Source: Bugulina stolonifera
Taxonomy: Eukaryota > Bryozoa > Gymnolaemata > Cheilostomatida > Bugulidae
NCBI GenBank assembly: GCA_935421135.1
Contig: OW285187.1
Location: 24,304,429 to 24,368,428 of the forward strand
Direction: 5' to 3'
DNA: 64,000 nt
Part shown: positions 1 to 13,681 of the stretch, piece after piece
Layout: each line of letters starts with the position of its first letter
Position numbering within the stretch: position 1 is the first letter of the stretch
Program-made: the position numbers and the translations under genes
The notes under the pieces: model-generated
What the model saw: the letters and a program-made list of their open reading frames with translations, nothing else
What the model was told of the DNA's origin: nothing
Databases searched by the model: none

Positions 1-119
1 CATATTATATGCTGTTGTTACATGTACATTGTATATATACATGTAGCAACAGCATAAGCCTACACTACACATGCAGGCTACAGGCTTTATTTACTATTTT
101 GTAGTTATATTATACTTAC

Positions 120-1041
120 GAACTTCCTTTAGGATATGGTATTATAGTAGCGGTAGAGTCTGAGTTACCAGCCCCTTTAACTTCCTCGTATGATTTGTCT
201 GCTCCCAAGTAAAAGAAGGCGTCTGTAAAGTATCAAAATAAGACAGCTATTTGTATAATGTACAAGTACTGAGATTGATGTTATTTATACACGTACATGT
301 ATGTACTATACATCAGTTTGTATGAAAATCAAACACATTTTGTTCCAAGTTATCTGACTTTCTATTTGAAAAATGATCATCTACATGTAGTTTTTATGAA
401 GAAAGAAATGGGAGTTACAACCGTTACCCGTAAACAGTACATGTGCATTATTTTATTGCATACATTCTACATGTACATACATTCTACATGTACCTGCATA
501 TGTACAGTGCTAGAATCCTAGTACATACACAGTGTACCAGCTAGTACCATCTCTCACTCAATGTATACACCATATTAAGCATTGCTGTTGAATGGCAGGT
601 GTAGTGAGCCTACTTAATTTTCTTTCTCTGCTAACACTCAACTGCATGTATGTATACTTACAATGAATTGTGTGTCCTGCATCCACATGTACGTGTATAT
701 GAACAAAACCGTACACATACTTGTGTATGAAAAGAACTGCACATATACATATACTTTACACCTACATGTACATATTCATATTTGTCACATTGACGTAGAT
801 GTACCTCACACTGTAGTTAGTATGTACTTGACCACTTGTTACATGTACATGTAGATAAGGAAAGGTAAGTCAATATACTATAGCCAACCTGGAGCAACTC
901 CATCATAAGTGAATCCTTTGATCCGTATTGTATTTTCATCAACAGCATAAATATCTCCAGCTAAATCATGGATACTTCCTTCACCCCACCCTGAATGTAG
1001 CAGTTTTCCATAGTAAGGAACTTGGTCATCAGTTGAAACCA
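120..1041 (-). CDS. Gene A: Skeletor-like DM13 protein, partial (5' part, runs off left edge)
   Basis: Two coding exons are visible on the minus strand, 1041-889 and 222-120, both with AG/GT borders; the rest lies beyond position 1. They encode the start of a DM13 domain: PYYGKLLHSGWGEGSIHDLA, then an IYAVDENT segment, then AFFYLGADKSY. They match exons 2 and 3 of gene B closely in sequence, length (153 versus 159; 103 and 103) and phase, so this is a tandem paralogue of B. The signal-peptide exon should lie between 1042 and about 1700. The stretch near 1580-1635 resembles gene B's exon 1 region, but I could not fix a convincing ATG and donor. The identity of the family is sure; the extent of the gene is unknown. 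Confidence 0.85.
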
Positions 1042-2193
1042 CTGAATAAAACAGAAAATATATAAATTAACATATTACTGGTATAAACTGTGGGTTTGTT
1101 GGCAAAAAATAATTGACTATGCAAAATCTATTGTTGTAATATATACGCAATCATTACAGAAGATGAACAGCTATCAATCAATGTATTTCAGATAATATAG
1201 TAATACATGCAAACAGTAATGTACCATGCTGTTTACTCATATGATACCACAATATCATTATATTATATTTATATATAATATCATATTATATCATATCATG
1301 TGGGTGACAAGGAGATAGTGAACCAAGTGAGTCTAAAGTTTAATGAGCAGAAGATAGAAACTAGAAAGTTATGAATAATGACTTCAACTTCTATTAAACT
1401 GTCTAATTTATACTTCCAGAGTCGTCTGCACAGTGTATGTTGGAAATCTGTTCTAACAATTTTCACATTTCACATCTGACAGAATATCAGTCACATGATA
1501 TATTAAATAGAACATCGATCTGATTACCTGTATATATATATGGTAATTATATAATAACAGCGTATTTTATGAAGAAGAAAGCTTAGAGAGAAGAAACAAT
1601 AACACTCAGAAAGACAGGCATAGCTATGGTCATAATTACGATGTGATTTGTAATGTATTTCTTACAAAAATAAATGTTTCTGTAAGTTTATTTGAATTAA
1701 TATTTTTTATTTTTTATATAGAATATCAATATGAATTCACAATTATAGTCAGATTAAGTAGAGGAGCGTTATATATATAAATACAAATTGTACAAAAATT
1801 GGTTTTACAAAATAATTATAATTTATAACCATCACGGCCATACGTACTGACAACTCATGGCAAAGCAAGAATAGATTAAAATCATGACTAATAGAAGAAG
1901 CAATACAACATACTGACATAGTACAACACATTGTAGATGTTATAGAATAATATGAAATTGTCATAAACCAAAATGATTAGAGAGACATTTTATAGCAGGT
2001 AGCAAGGCTACTACAATTGGAAGAACTTTACAGTCTGTTATCTTTGACAAGTAAAACAGTATGAAGACGATATCGTAGCAACACATCTTATCCAACTGTT
2101 TGTTATGCCAATACCAACACTGCTAACACGCTGCTGTCCCTTCACCAATCGACCGCAATAAGGAGACAAGTTGACGGTCAAGACAAGCTAGCT
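1042..2193. other. Spacer between 3' end of gene B and coding exons of gene A
   Basis: No coding exon could be confirmed here. It should contain the first exon and promoter of gene A and the 3' UTR of gene B. The 1241-1300 stretch is a simple TA/TAT-rich tract. The minus-strand open frame at 1749-1964 is hydrophobic but lacks a supported splice partner. Confidence 0.5.
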
Positions 2194-5100
2194 CTATAAT
2201 TTTAACACAAATGACAAACACAGCAACCACACACCTGCTGTTGCTGCTGTAGCAGTTGAGGTAGAAGACGTAGAGGAGGCTGTACTTTCAGTAACACCAG
2301 AGGATGGAGGTGAGTTGGTGTTAGAAGTACCTTCAGTAGCATCAGAGGAAGTCCTAGTAGATCCATTAGGCTTGGGAGATACACATGATGGAGTTATGAC
2401 CTCATCAGTTGGTAACTCATCATAGATATGAACCTTCCAGCCAAGACTCTTATGTGTGTAACACTACAGGAATAGAATAACAGGTTCGTGTAAGATGTGG
2501 CTACATGTGGACATAGTCAGATCAAAGATTGTAGCAGAGGATATCAGACTATAATATGTTAACAGTCACTTCCTCTTACTCCACCTTCTTTGGTGAACTA
2601 TTAAAGTGGAAGAATCATCAAAGGGTGTGTAGTCTTCCTGAGTTGTCCTCTCTCGCATTAACGAGGAAGTATAATTGGAATGGGGGTAAGATCTCAGATT
2701 GCTCAGATTAGCGTCTCTTCCCCTCGCTAAGGCCGGACAGGAATGTTTCACTGAGTTTCCTATCTCCCTTCTCACAATATTTGGTTAGATATTCAAATAA
2801 TTACCCAGAGTGATCGTGGTGAGTGTAATTTATATACAAGATAACAACAAATTCTTGTATTCTCTATGCTGTAGAAGAAAAAAAAAGAAGAGTATTTATC
2901 TCCACCTGTATTCTACACCCACCTGGTAGTACAACAGATCTGGAGTGTTAGAATCAGGAGTCCATGTGAACTCTGTATATTCACCACCATCATCACATGA
3001 CAAGGACAGACCATCCTTAAACTCTTCAAAACACTGGTACACTTTTCCATCAGCTGCAGCTTTTATTGCGTCACTAGTTAATTTCCACTCACAATATCCA
3101 CCAGCTAAAACATTGACAATTTCCTTTTTAGATTGCTAAACATATAAAGTCTAGAATTGCAAAACTTAAAAGCTCTCTATAATCTTTAATCTTACTGTGA
3201 AACAATTTTATCAATCAAATTCTCACAACTCCCACAATTAATCTCATTTAGGGGTCGTTAAGGAAGCATCCCTCAAGCTTGTACCAGAGTGAAGTGTCTG
3301 TCTACACTAAGAAGTGGCAGAACCAGTCACCGCAATGAGAATATAGCTTTGGTCAGAAGTCTAATGCTCTGGCCATCCTCCTTAATCAAACATAAAAACT
3401 TACTGGCAATATCAGCAGGTTCTCCATTTATGCTGCCTCCATATATTGTTTCGGTAGAATCCTAAAAAAGAGAGTTTATTCATAACTATGATTGTATAAG
3501 GATTGCATCTGTAAATCACATGATCTTTGAGCTGCACCCAGAGGCCATAAGGACTGGGAAGATACATTGTATAATAACTGTAGAGAATTTATTTCCAAAT
3601 TTAAACTTGCTCTTTAGGTGTACACTTCTTTTAGGTGTATATTATAAGAAGAGCATAAAGGGCAAATGTGTTTCACTTTATCTGTTTGGTGATCTAAATA
3701 ATATTGAAGCTGATACCTTGTGTAAGTATCATAGTCTGCTACTTACTGTTTTCTGTTGAAAACCTCCCTCCACATCATCAGTAAAGTAGAAAGGGTGATA
3801 TTTGGCTCCTTGACTTGGATCAGTTCCACCACCAACTCTGAATGTGTAGGACACGCCCCTCTTTAGATGAAGTTCAGGTATCAGTATTCCATTCACGTAC
3901 CATGCAATACCCCAAGATGGCTTACCTGTATTTAAAATAGTGATGTTTGAGAACATAGTCTAACATGTAAATATAGCAACTTATTGTATTCCTGACACAG
4001 GGGCAGATAATTCTTAAACACAGTGTAATACAATTATAGTAGTACCACTCACCAGTTAGAGCCTTGTATCCCTGGTCAGATCCTGCCTGGCCAATCTCCG
4101 CAGTAAATACAGTTGAACCTTCTTTACCATACAGATGGTGAGGAGAGAAATCTGGTTTAGTTACTTTTTCCTCTTTAATCAATTCTGGACAGTTGTTTAC
4201 TACATTCCTTCCAAACTCTATTGTCTTTGGTACTACGATTACATACCAAGATAGATATAATTATCATCATATGAAATATTATTTTAAATTTATGTTCTGT
4301 ATATTTCGCAAGATCAAACATTTGGCTGTAAATGTATATTTTACATTACATATTATAATCATAGGAGTATTTCAGAGTTATGTATTATATTGAACGCATA
4401 CGTCACACTTAAGGTATAAACAATTATACACTTACTAGTAGTGCGGCCAAATCCAGGGTAATGTTTGGCAGCTTCATCATTGGTGTTCAGTGGACCAATA
4501 GCCCAGACTATCTGTTGACCAGCACCATTAATTTTATACTCTTTGTCCTTACTATCTCCTGCGAGAAAGAACAGGTTAAATTTTGAAACAACAAAGGCAG
4601 TAGTCCCACAGGCATCACATCATTTGCGTGTATCAAGGTGTGTTAACATGAAGTTGTCCTCTCCTGGTTTGTTACAGAGAGAACCACTGTATATTATAAT
4701 CAGCATAATTTTAACTGGTACGAGTGTCACTGCTCTGGTAATAGTAACTGGATAGAGCAGACAGCCGAGAGTATTGCTTATTTGGTTAAGTATAATTTTT
4801 TTATATATGGACATTTTGTGTGTCCATTCACATTCCATTGACTGTAACAGCTACAGTTTTATGATTGACCTTCAATTCCTTCATTCTAATTTTTACTTTA
4901 TGAAGAGAAATAAACATTTTGCGAATGATCTTACTTCTCAATAATACATTATGTAATAACACGTGACATAACACAGTATAAACTTTAGGAATGGCAACAG
5001 GAGTGAAAGTATGTAATGACTTACCAGTTACTAACTTTCTCTTGTACCGTATTCTAGTGATTCCATCAGTGTCTTCACTAGTCACATCTGTAACATCCTC

Positions 5101-8100
5101 TGCTCCGCCTACATTTGAGGTTGATGTGTCTGGACATGCTCCTCCATTTGTTGAACACTAAAAGTAACCAGTTTTTCATTGTAAATGCATGTGTTATGTT
5201 ACACTCATTGTATTCTATAGTATAACATTATCACAGTCGACAGTCTACTGCAGATCATACCTGTGCATATCCTGTGAGGTAATAATCCACAGCTCTTGCT
5301 ACCCCTCCCTCTTTCCAATCAGCCACAACAACGTCTGCACCAAACATGGAAATTCTATCTTCACTACCACTCAACCCAAATGCCATGTAGTCCGTATTAC
5401 GATCTAAAATATACATATAATAGAAATACTCAGTACATGTATAACTATAATTACTGAGTTATATATCATAAAGTTATCAGAGTGAACAATACAGATAGTA
5501 CTACAATCAAAGTACTCACCAATAACTCCTGCCATCTCAAATAGAATTGTATCACCTTCAACTAACCAGGAGATCTGTAGTTTATTACTCAGTGGTTCAC
5601 AATTCATAGATTTAGTATCCACAGCTGCTGCAAGAAAGTATACAAGTGTACAATGAGATCTAGAACACACTGCAACACACACATAAACATACTACCCATG
5701 TGAATCATCAAGGTCGATCATCTCAAGGAAAGGCTAACATACTTTGCAATATAATTGTCAGATTTTATTCTACATTTTGTTTAAAGCACAATCCAGTTTA
5801 CAATCAGTGGCTTTATAATAGATGTACCTACCACTCTCTATTGCTGGAGGTACATTTAGATTCTCAGGGATAAACACTTCACCAAAATTCTCAGAAAACC
5901 GAATACAATAGAGACAGATCCACTTGAGTTTAGTGAAGGAAAGATCACCAGGTAGTGTCAGCATGACATCCTTTCCAGCGTATGCACTAATGACACCTCT
6001 ACAATGGAACAGGTACTCAGAATAGAGATAGAAAATATAGCAAGGGTAGAAATAGCCTCATATCTTAGGACAAGAAGTGGAAACTTCTGTGTACCATATC
6101 ATTTGCCATTAACCTCTAACACAGAATAGCAACCACACTGATCTCTAATCCACGCTAACCTTGTTTAGAAATAAGATTCAAGTAGGAAGCATAACATACG
6201 AACAAAGTGTGTTATTTATAAATACATGTACTTACGGGTCTCCATTCTCATCCGGGATTTTTCCATAAGGTGCAGATTGCTTAGTTACACTGCCACTGAT
6301 TCCGACGTAGAAATAGGCATCTGTAATGTTGCAATAACAATCATAGTTCATAATATTAAATGTACAAAACATAGAGAGTATATTGTCTATAGGAAAATAT
6401 GACTGTATAGTAAAAGAAGAAGCACTCTCGCCATTGTTAGCTTAAAGGGTAACAATTCGCCATTATTTAAATATACATTGTACTTTCTAAAGTATTTTTG
6501 TAATTGCCAACCTGGGCCCTGTCCATCGTAGTTCAGTCCTTTAATACTGATAGTTTTATCATTAATAATTGTGATGTCACCAGAGGATACACCGTGACCT
6601 CGTGTAGCCAGAGATCCTATAGACTGAGGTCCAGGAGCTACGAAACCATTGGGAATATCAAACCCTCCAAAGTACACCTGTGGAAATATTTATTATTATT
6701 GTCATAATCATATACCCGTATAACCAAATAATTATATTGTATACTACATAAAGATTTATATAACTTATGAAATATAGAGACTGAAATACTACTTACAGTA
6801 AACTGTCTACACCAGACAGAGATGTAGGTATAATCTGTAATCACTTTACCAGCTGGTAACTCCAGTACAATATCCTCATTGTCAAACGCTCCAAGTTTTT
6901 CACTACAAATTCAAATAGTTGTTTACACTGCATTACATAGACTTCAGTTCAATCCAATGAATAGGCCTTCATCTGACATCATACGATAACATAGGGCTAA
7001 ACCAGGAAGAAAACAAACAACTAACTACTTATACATGAACATGGATTGGCATTATTATTATACATGTATGTTATCATTGCATTTGTATTGATTTTACCTG
7101 ATCAAAAGTAATGAAAGAATTGACGTGAAACTTCTATAAGCTATTTATAGTATTTTACTGCTTCAGTCACTCAAAAATTGTTTGCTCCTTTTGATGTATG
7201 TTACTGATTTTGAGCTGGAGCAGGATATATGGATGGTAGGTAGTACTGCATGGATTAAGCACTGTCTCATCTCTATGGTGATTAATGGTATATTAAGCAT
7301 TGGAGTAAATCTTGTTTATTATCACAGAACCAAGACCTGACTATGACTTACAAATCTTCCGTCTCAGATCATCGGCCCAGATTTGTCTACCGCAAGTAAC
7401 TATAGTGTACAGTATTTGTTAGTAGACGTAGGGTAGGCCTATAGGCAAGTATTAGGTGTACCTATGTTATATGTAGTGGGATAATTTCATAGATTGTAAC
7501 TAACTCTACACCCTAAACTCTACTGAGAGCCTCTTTGGCACTATAATTACTAATACACACAGAGCACCTGTTAGACTTGTATTAAAGGTATATTATACTT
7601 ACGAACTTCCTTTAGGATATGGTATTATGGTAGCGGTAGAGTCTGAGTTACCAGCCCCTTTAACTTCACCGTATGATTTGTCTGCTCCCAAGTAAAAGAA
7701 GGCGTCTGTAAAAATTCAGTAAAATGTATTAATGATAAACATACTAAACATTACAAGTTACAGACTCAGCCCAGAGAGAGAGAGAGCAGAAGTATAGCAG
7801 ATGAAGGTAGACACCGTTGTTAACAAAATGTTTTGTAATATATCAGTTTAAAGCTATAGAGCAGCATACATACAAGTACTGGGTAGAGCCTAGTTGTCGG
7901 TCTGTGATTAACGTTTTAGCTTGAGGCTATACTAGCTATACTATCCAAGCGTCAACAAACATTTATGAGAAGTTAATCTGTTATGTTGAAATCTCTACAT
8001 TTATGTCTACTAAATGAGGTAAAAACTCCATAAACAATTATTTCGTAACTCCTAACACCATTCAGTTGTAAAACATGGAGCATCAGTTACAAATACAGCC

Positions 8101-8834
8101 TATCAACTCGAAACTGTTATTTGGACAAGTATTATACATAATATTGGAACATTGCAGATTTATAGTTACTACATAACAACATATGCTTTATGAATAATAT
8201 TGTAGACTGTGGTCATGAATAGCCAACCTGGAGCAATTCCATCATAGGTGAATCCTCTAATCTGTATTGTGTTTTCATCAACAGCATATATATCTCCAGC
8301 TAAATCATGGATACTTCCTTCACCCCACCCTGAATGTAACAGTTTTCCATAGTAAGGAGCTTGGCCTTGAGATAAAGTTGAGACCACTGCAAAAGAAATA
8401 CAACATACTAACAACAGCGAAAATCGAAAATCTTGATCCGTTTTTTCGGTTCTACCAAAAGTACATGAGCTGTAACATATTTACTCTATTAGGTTACCTA
8501 CTAGGTTTTTCAATAAAATAAAATATGGGTGATAATTGTATACATTATACACAGGTACATGCATATTTACATGTATAGACATGAAAATATATGCTTGTAA
8601 ACATGTATAAGACAATATAATATGTTGTATTGCCACCAAATTTATATCACTAAGTTACCATAGTCTATAATGTAAATGAAATATAAACATGAAAAACCAT
8701 AAAGGATGCACACAGAGAGAAGCAATTATTGTTGACTGTAGCAATAAATATATATACACCGCCGTCGTTAGTTATATAGAATACAAACCATGAAAGGAAA
8801 GAAACAGTAGAGTGTTCAGCACTTTGCTAGCCAT
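2194..8834 (-). CDS. Gene B: Skeletor-like protein (DM13-DM13-DOMON-cupredoxin-like, Ser/Thr tail), 735 aa
   Basis: Sixteen exons in transcript order: 8834-8789, 8386-8228, 7705-7603, 6902-6797, 6677-6512, 6320-6236, 5998-5832, 5627-5520, 5403-5261, 5157-5025, 4558-4436, 4232-4053, 3925-3747, 3461-3404, 3104-2923, 2463-2194. They total 2208 nt and the frame closes. Layout: signal peptide (MASKVLNTLLFLSFHVVS), DM13 about residues 25-150, DM13 about 160-275, DOMON about 285-446, cupredoxin-like about 450-665, then a Ser/Thr/Ala-rich stalk and a hydrophobic end (WLLCLSFVLKL), as in GPI-anchored proteins. Both DM13 domains keep the cysteine (VWCRQF and LYCIRF). DOMON has YMAFGLSG and AAKHY. The cupredoxin part has YHPFYFTDD and QCYTHKSLGW. 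Exon 8 has tandem AG acceptors three bases apart. The family resembles insect Skeletor; its substrate is not known. Confidence 0.93.
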
Positions 8835-9837
8835 GTTGCTACTGTCACTGCTTGGTTAAAAATGTGTTTGCACTTGCCATGCTGTATATTATATACAATT
8901 ATGTTCTCTTGGGCTTGTCTTGGTTGAATAACTACTAGTTGCATTATTGACAAGGAAGCACTGGTGCAGAAAGTGACAGTACAGCAGTGTACAAGTACAG
9001 TCGGTGTTGCTGGCTAACAATGAATCGGCAAAATATCCAACTCAATAACTATGACTAAGCAATTAGGTAAATAGTCCGTCACTGTAATGTTTAATGTGTT
9101 AGAATAAGGCACGCCTAACTGTGTCAATTTAGTGAATTTACATGCATAATATACTATACTGTGTGCATGGCAGCAGCTGTCAGCACATTGTGTAGAGGTT
9201 GTATATGTCATATCCAGCCCTAGATTCACAGACAAAATCCAGGTAGAGAATCTAAATGGAGCCCTGGAATCGGCTTCCAATGTTAGTGAAGCCTGCGTGG
9301 AGGTGGACTGCTGGATACCTCTAAGTTGATCACTAGTTGATCGAGACATTGTATGTAGAGTGTACTTGAGGGGGAGGGTTGTGGTGGTCTGATATTCAAT
9401 ATTCAAGAAAGTCAGAGGACTACATCCTTCATTCAAGTAGCAGTTAAATACTGACATGCACACCAGGAAGATTTGTAGAAAATAAAGACTCGCCTACTAC
9501 TAAGTTCTCAAAGAGTCACTAATTTATGCTTTTGGGCACCTAGTAGTAGGTAAATAGATCTTCAGTATGTCTAGCCATGCACACTGATCAGATAACCATA
9601 AAACCTAGCTGTTACCAGACCGAATTCTCCGACCTATGCCAGGTACAGTCTGTCTGTTACTCCTTCCGCTATGTTGTGTTTTGCTGCCTGTACATACATG
9701 TAATTCATTATATACATAACTACAATAAAGCTTGCCAATGCAAAAGTTTTCAAACTTAAATGGGTTGCAGACTTCCAGCAGTTGTTACAGCTGCGCGCGG
9801 ATGAAGATATACTACGGTAATGCAGCTGAGGGTAAAG
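8835..9837. other. Upstream region of gene B
   Basis: No conserved exon is visible. It should hold the promoter of gene B, whose start codon is at 8834. Apart from the open frame listed separately at 9014-9463, I see only ordinary AT-rich sequence. Confidence 0.4.
9014..9463 (-). CDS. Unrecognised 149-codon open frame upstream of gene B
   Basis: A single uninterrupted minus-strand frame of 149 codons, long for sequence this AT-rich. The predicted protein is rich in Thr, Ser and Leu, with several cysteines (DSCCHAH) and no domain I recognise. It ends 180 bases upstream of gene B's start codon and could be chance, a 5' UTR or upstream reading frame of B, or a small independent gene. No splice partners are evident. 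Confidence 0.2.
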   Translation of the reverse strand: MCMSVFNCYLNEGCSPLTFLNIEYQTTTTLPLKYTLHTMSRSTSDQLRGIQQSTSTQASLTLEADSRAPFRFSTWILSVNLGLDMTYTTSTQCADSCCHAHSIVYYACKFTKLTQLGVPYSNTLNITVTDYLPNCLVIVIELDILPIHC

Positions 9838-10115
9838 GGACGTTTCGAAAAAGACAGTTCAAAACAGAACGTTTCACAACCGGACAGTTCTAAACTGGAC
9901 AGTTCGGAACTGTGTAGATTACATTTAGAAGAACAAAACTCACAGATAATTAATTCTAGTTGATTAATTTAATTAATTAAATAAAAAAATAACGTTAAAA
10001 ATAAAAATTAGTTCAAATCTGGTGGTTGGGGTTTGGGGTTAGGCGTTTCGAACTGTTCGGTGTTGAATTGTCCACTCTCAAAACGTCCTGTTTCGAACTG
10101 TCTTTTTCGAACAGT
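9838..10115. mobile_element. MITE-like inverted-repeat element
   Basis: The two ends are imperfect inverted repeats of about 36 bp: 9838-9873 contains TTCGAAAAAGACAGTTC, and its reverse complement GAACTGTCTTTTTCGAA lies within 10081-10115. Inside are several copies of the short motif GACAGTTC and an AT-rich centre. No clear target-site duplication was found and it encodes nothing. Confidence 0.6.
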
Positions 10116-10314
10116 CGCATCTTCGTAGCTGGGATGTAACTCATACAAGAGTTATTTATTTCTCAGCACTCTAACAGGCCATATACAATTTCTGTATCTA
10201 CAGTAAACATTCAGCTACCTGCTTACATATATGTACCAAGTACCTGCAACTACCTGTGTGTACCTACTTTGTACCTAGATCAACGTGTGCGTGTGCGTGC
10301 CATCTCTGCTATTA

Positions 10315-10395
10315 CAAACTGCACATCATTGTGAACACTGCAATAATGATATTGAGCTCATCATCACTACAGTGTGCAGGTAATTATGTGGCAAT
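10315..10395 (+). repeat. Direct repeat, copy 1 of 2
   Basis: About 50 bases starting AACTGCACATCATTGTGAAC are almost identical to 11322-11391 in the same orientation, with looser similarity after that (AAGTAATTATGTG versus GGTAATTATGTG). The copies are about 1 kb apart. They may be the borders of a degraded element or a local duplication. Confidence 0.6.
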
Positions 10396-11321
10396 TCTTA
10401 AAAGCTACATAATACTTACTAAGGGATATTAATATTACCATGTAACTGTATACTACAATATTATACCAGTTAAGCTGTTATACAGTACATAAAATGTACA
10501 TCCTGTATCCTACATTTATAATAACATTTATAATAATAACATTTATAATAACATTATTATAAATGGGAAGAGATGATTTTGTAACATTGTTATGGAAAAG
10601 CTCTGAGCTTGCATAACTGTTACACAGATCATATAGTTAGGTAACTGAACAGAATTGTACTACATTGTACATAACATTACATTACATCTAGTCTGCTCAA
10701 AAATGGTATTTATGGTTTGTGTACTCTTTTGTTATGTTAGAATGGTAGAATTTGAAAAATCCAAGGTAGTGTATATATTATAGTGAATAATAATATAAAA
10801 GTTGTTACAGTATAGTATTATTATATGTAATATGGTGTATTATAATGATAATAATGTACGTGTCATTAGGCTGACTATCTTACCATAATATGCAAATGAT
10901 GGCATACAGACCAACTGGGTCATACGATTATCTTGATAAGAGCAAAAATAGTGCCATTACTTTCTGACCATTGGGTCACTACACGTAAGTCAATACCTTA
11001 TAGATCATAATTGTTGTGCAAAATGTACTGGTGAAAATTGTTTAGTTTGGCCTAAAAGAGATTTTTTTAACAAAAATGGAGTTTCGCAGTTGAGAGTTGA
11101 CCCAACAGGGTAGATTACTGTCCAATTTTGCAACAAATTTGAGCAGTTGTTGTAATTATTTACGCAGATGCATTGGTGACCTTTGTTATATACAGGTGAT
11201 ACTTTGCATTCAGATATGTGTGAACCATACTTAGTGTTCGCTAGCTTGGAGCTTTTTGGTGAAAACAAGAAAAACAACTGTTTTCCTACTCCTTCAGAAC
11301 TGAGATCCCTGCTTGTTCACC

Positions 11322-11391
11322 AACTGCACATCATTGTGAACACTGCAATAATGATATTGAGCTCATTACTCAAGGTATGCAAGTAATTATG
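11322..11391 (+). repeat. Direct repeat, copy 2 of 2
   Basis: Second copy of the repeat at 10315-10395, same strand, sharing CACTGCAATAATGATATTGA. Confidence 0.6.
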
Positions 11392-13536
11392 TGACAAACT
11401 AACCAGTGTTCGACTTAGATGATTCAAAATGGGTGTATAATTTTAGAAATGTGAATTGAATTTTTTAAATTGACCTAAATAGTTTTGAGATAGACTTTAT
11501 TCTTCTGCAAAGGTGAAGTGGTCTTCTTTGTTTATTATAAATTATGAGCCTCAGTCTGTTTATCATTGCACCTAAATGACTCCTGCAGGCATATAAGATA
11601 TAACAGTATTAGTATGTATACAAGTTGCTAATTTTGAAGTATACTCATTGTGGACAGTTATTTGAATATTGTTGTTCATTATTATGACCACAACATGATC
11701 AACGAATTGCTCATATAATACAATTATAGTGTTTATACAAAGAACCCACTAATGAAATGGACAGTGTACATCAACAAGGTCAACAACACAAAAGGTCACC
11801 ATGAAATCCTCCTGTAATAAACATGATTAATACAATATTTACTGTATATACATGTATTTACATGTGAAAATAACACATGACCTGTGAGTCACACACTGAA
11901 GGCAGCTGTGTATTATACATTATACATTATGAACTGTTTACATGACTTACATTGTAAATGATGTACATATACAACACAGTGCATGACCAAACAGGTTATA
12001 TATATTTTGAATAAAGTGTATATTATGCATGTCGAACGGAAAATAGTGCAGTAAGGTTTCACCAATTCTTGCCTGAGTAGAGTTGATCTTTATTCTCCAA
12101 CTGTCAAATAAAATGGTATTTGGTTGCAATGCATACTGGGACATTTATCGAGTTACTCAATCTAATTTGAAGTTGTCATCTACCAGACAATCGCTGTATG
12201 TGGCACAGGACTTGCCACGGAAAACTGACTCCTGTTTAGTTCCACAAAGTAATTCATTATATTTATGCTCCTATGCCCACATTGTAAGATATCATGTTAG
12301 AAAATATGCTTGAGTGCCTATAATTGCACAAAAAAGGTTGAAAGTACACATAATAATATGTAGGTATATTCACAAAGCTCAGGCGAGGCTAGTGATTGCA
12401 ATTTTGTGTTATTTGTCATCTTTCACACAATGTGCATAAATTATATTATATTATCAGCAACCTTACTTCCACATTGAGATAGGAAACCACCAAGTCATAG
12501 CACTGGAATGATTATGTACATGAATAGGATAGCACTGGAACTAGACTGTATAATGTTACACTGTAGTAATTATAATAAAAATATAATACTAATATATTAC
12601 ATTTTATGACTAGCTATTCACACTTACAACAGTTACTTCATGGGTAGCGGTTTTCTAGCAGTCAAGAGATTCTGATTAGGATAATAAGGTAGAGTATGTC
12701 AGAGTTAAGATTAGACAGTGCATAGTGCTGCTAAGAATTTTTCTACAAAAACAATGGCGTTAGTAAGCAATCAAAGTCAAGAAGTCAACAAAGAAAGATA
12801 TTGCAATCATATGTGGGTATTGTTACATATTTGAAATTCCAAATGTTCTACACATAAATTGAATAATGAGTATTTTTGGTTCGTTACCAAAAACAAGGTA
12901 CATGTATGTAGTGCACAGCACCTTGGCCTGTGCCTGAAATTTAGGTCGCAAAGACATTGTAATACTGAGGTTTGCATCATGGACACCCATAATTAAAAGT
13001 TGTCCTCTCTCAATTTCTGTTCTCAATTTTGAGATGAATAGAAATCAAGAGAAGACAACCTCTAATATTATGATTAATAGCTAATGAGCACTCATGTTCT
13101 GCATGGCATTGCAGTCTCTGTAGATATTGTAGGGTTACTAGAAGTTAAAAAAAGTAGTAAACCGTCCTAGATAAAAGCGATTTTTAGGCATTAGTACACT
13201 CTCTCCATGTACATGCTGAGCTGTATGGACAAAGATAAGGAACAGCATTTTGACAATATTATAGGTTCTCTGATCTATGACTTGATAAACTACGAGACGG
13301 CGATTAGCAACAATATTGGAACTTGAGTAATAGTATTCATTAATATATTTAATAGCACAATATTGAAAAAGAATTAATCAAAACTTGGCAATTGAAAAAT
13401 TATTAATTGTAGAGTATAGAAGTATATATAATTATATGTAAAGTAAGTATTACTTGCAATACACCAGGTTAGTCTATTCATGGTATAAGATTGTACAACA
13501 TTATAATGAAAATTTAGAGATATAGAAAACTACAAT

Positions 13537-13560
13537 ATAATAATAATAATAATAATAATG
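13537..13560. repeat. (AAT)n microsatellite
   Basis: About eight uninterrupted trinucleotide units of TAA/AAT. Confidence 0.9.
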
Positions 13561-13681
13561 ATGTAATAAGTAATTTAATGCAAATAGCAAAATACCTGTA
13601 GATGTAAAAATTCAAAAATAATGTAAACTGGAATGTATGATGTATTTCTACATTGAGGTTAGACAACTCCAAATCTGGCTC

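Larger units (their letters stand above)
10116..13681. other. Intergenic DNA between genes B and C
   Basis: No supported gene. It contains a dispersed near-identical repeat (10315-10395 and 11322-11391), an AAT microsatellite at 13537-13560, and AT-rich filler. The 3' UTR of gene C should occupy the right end. Confidence 0.5.

Noticed and set aside
290..860. Repeated TACATGTACATG words at the left edge
   Set aside because: This short palindromic word is scattered through the whole window and is not arranged as an array; open frames across it are low-complexity.
1580..1640. Signal-peptide exon of gene A
   Set aside because: It resembles the gene B exon 1 region, but the best frame (MTIAMPVFL) needs a weak donor and gives a very short signal peptide.
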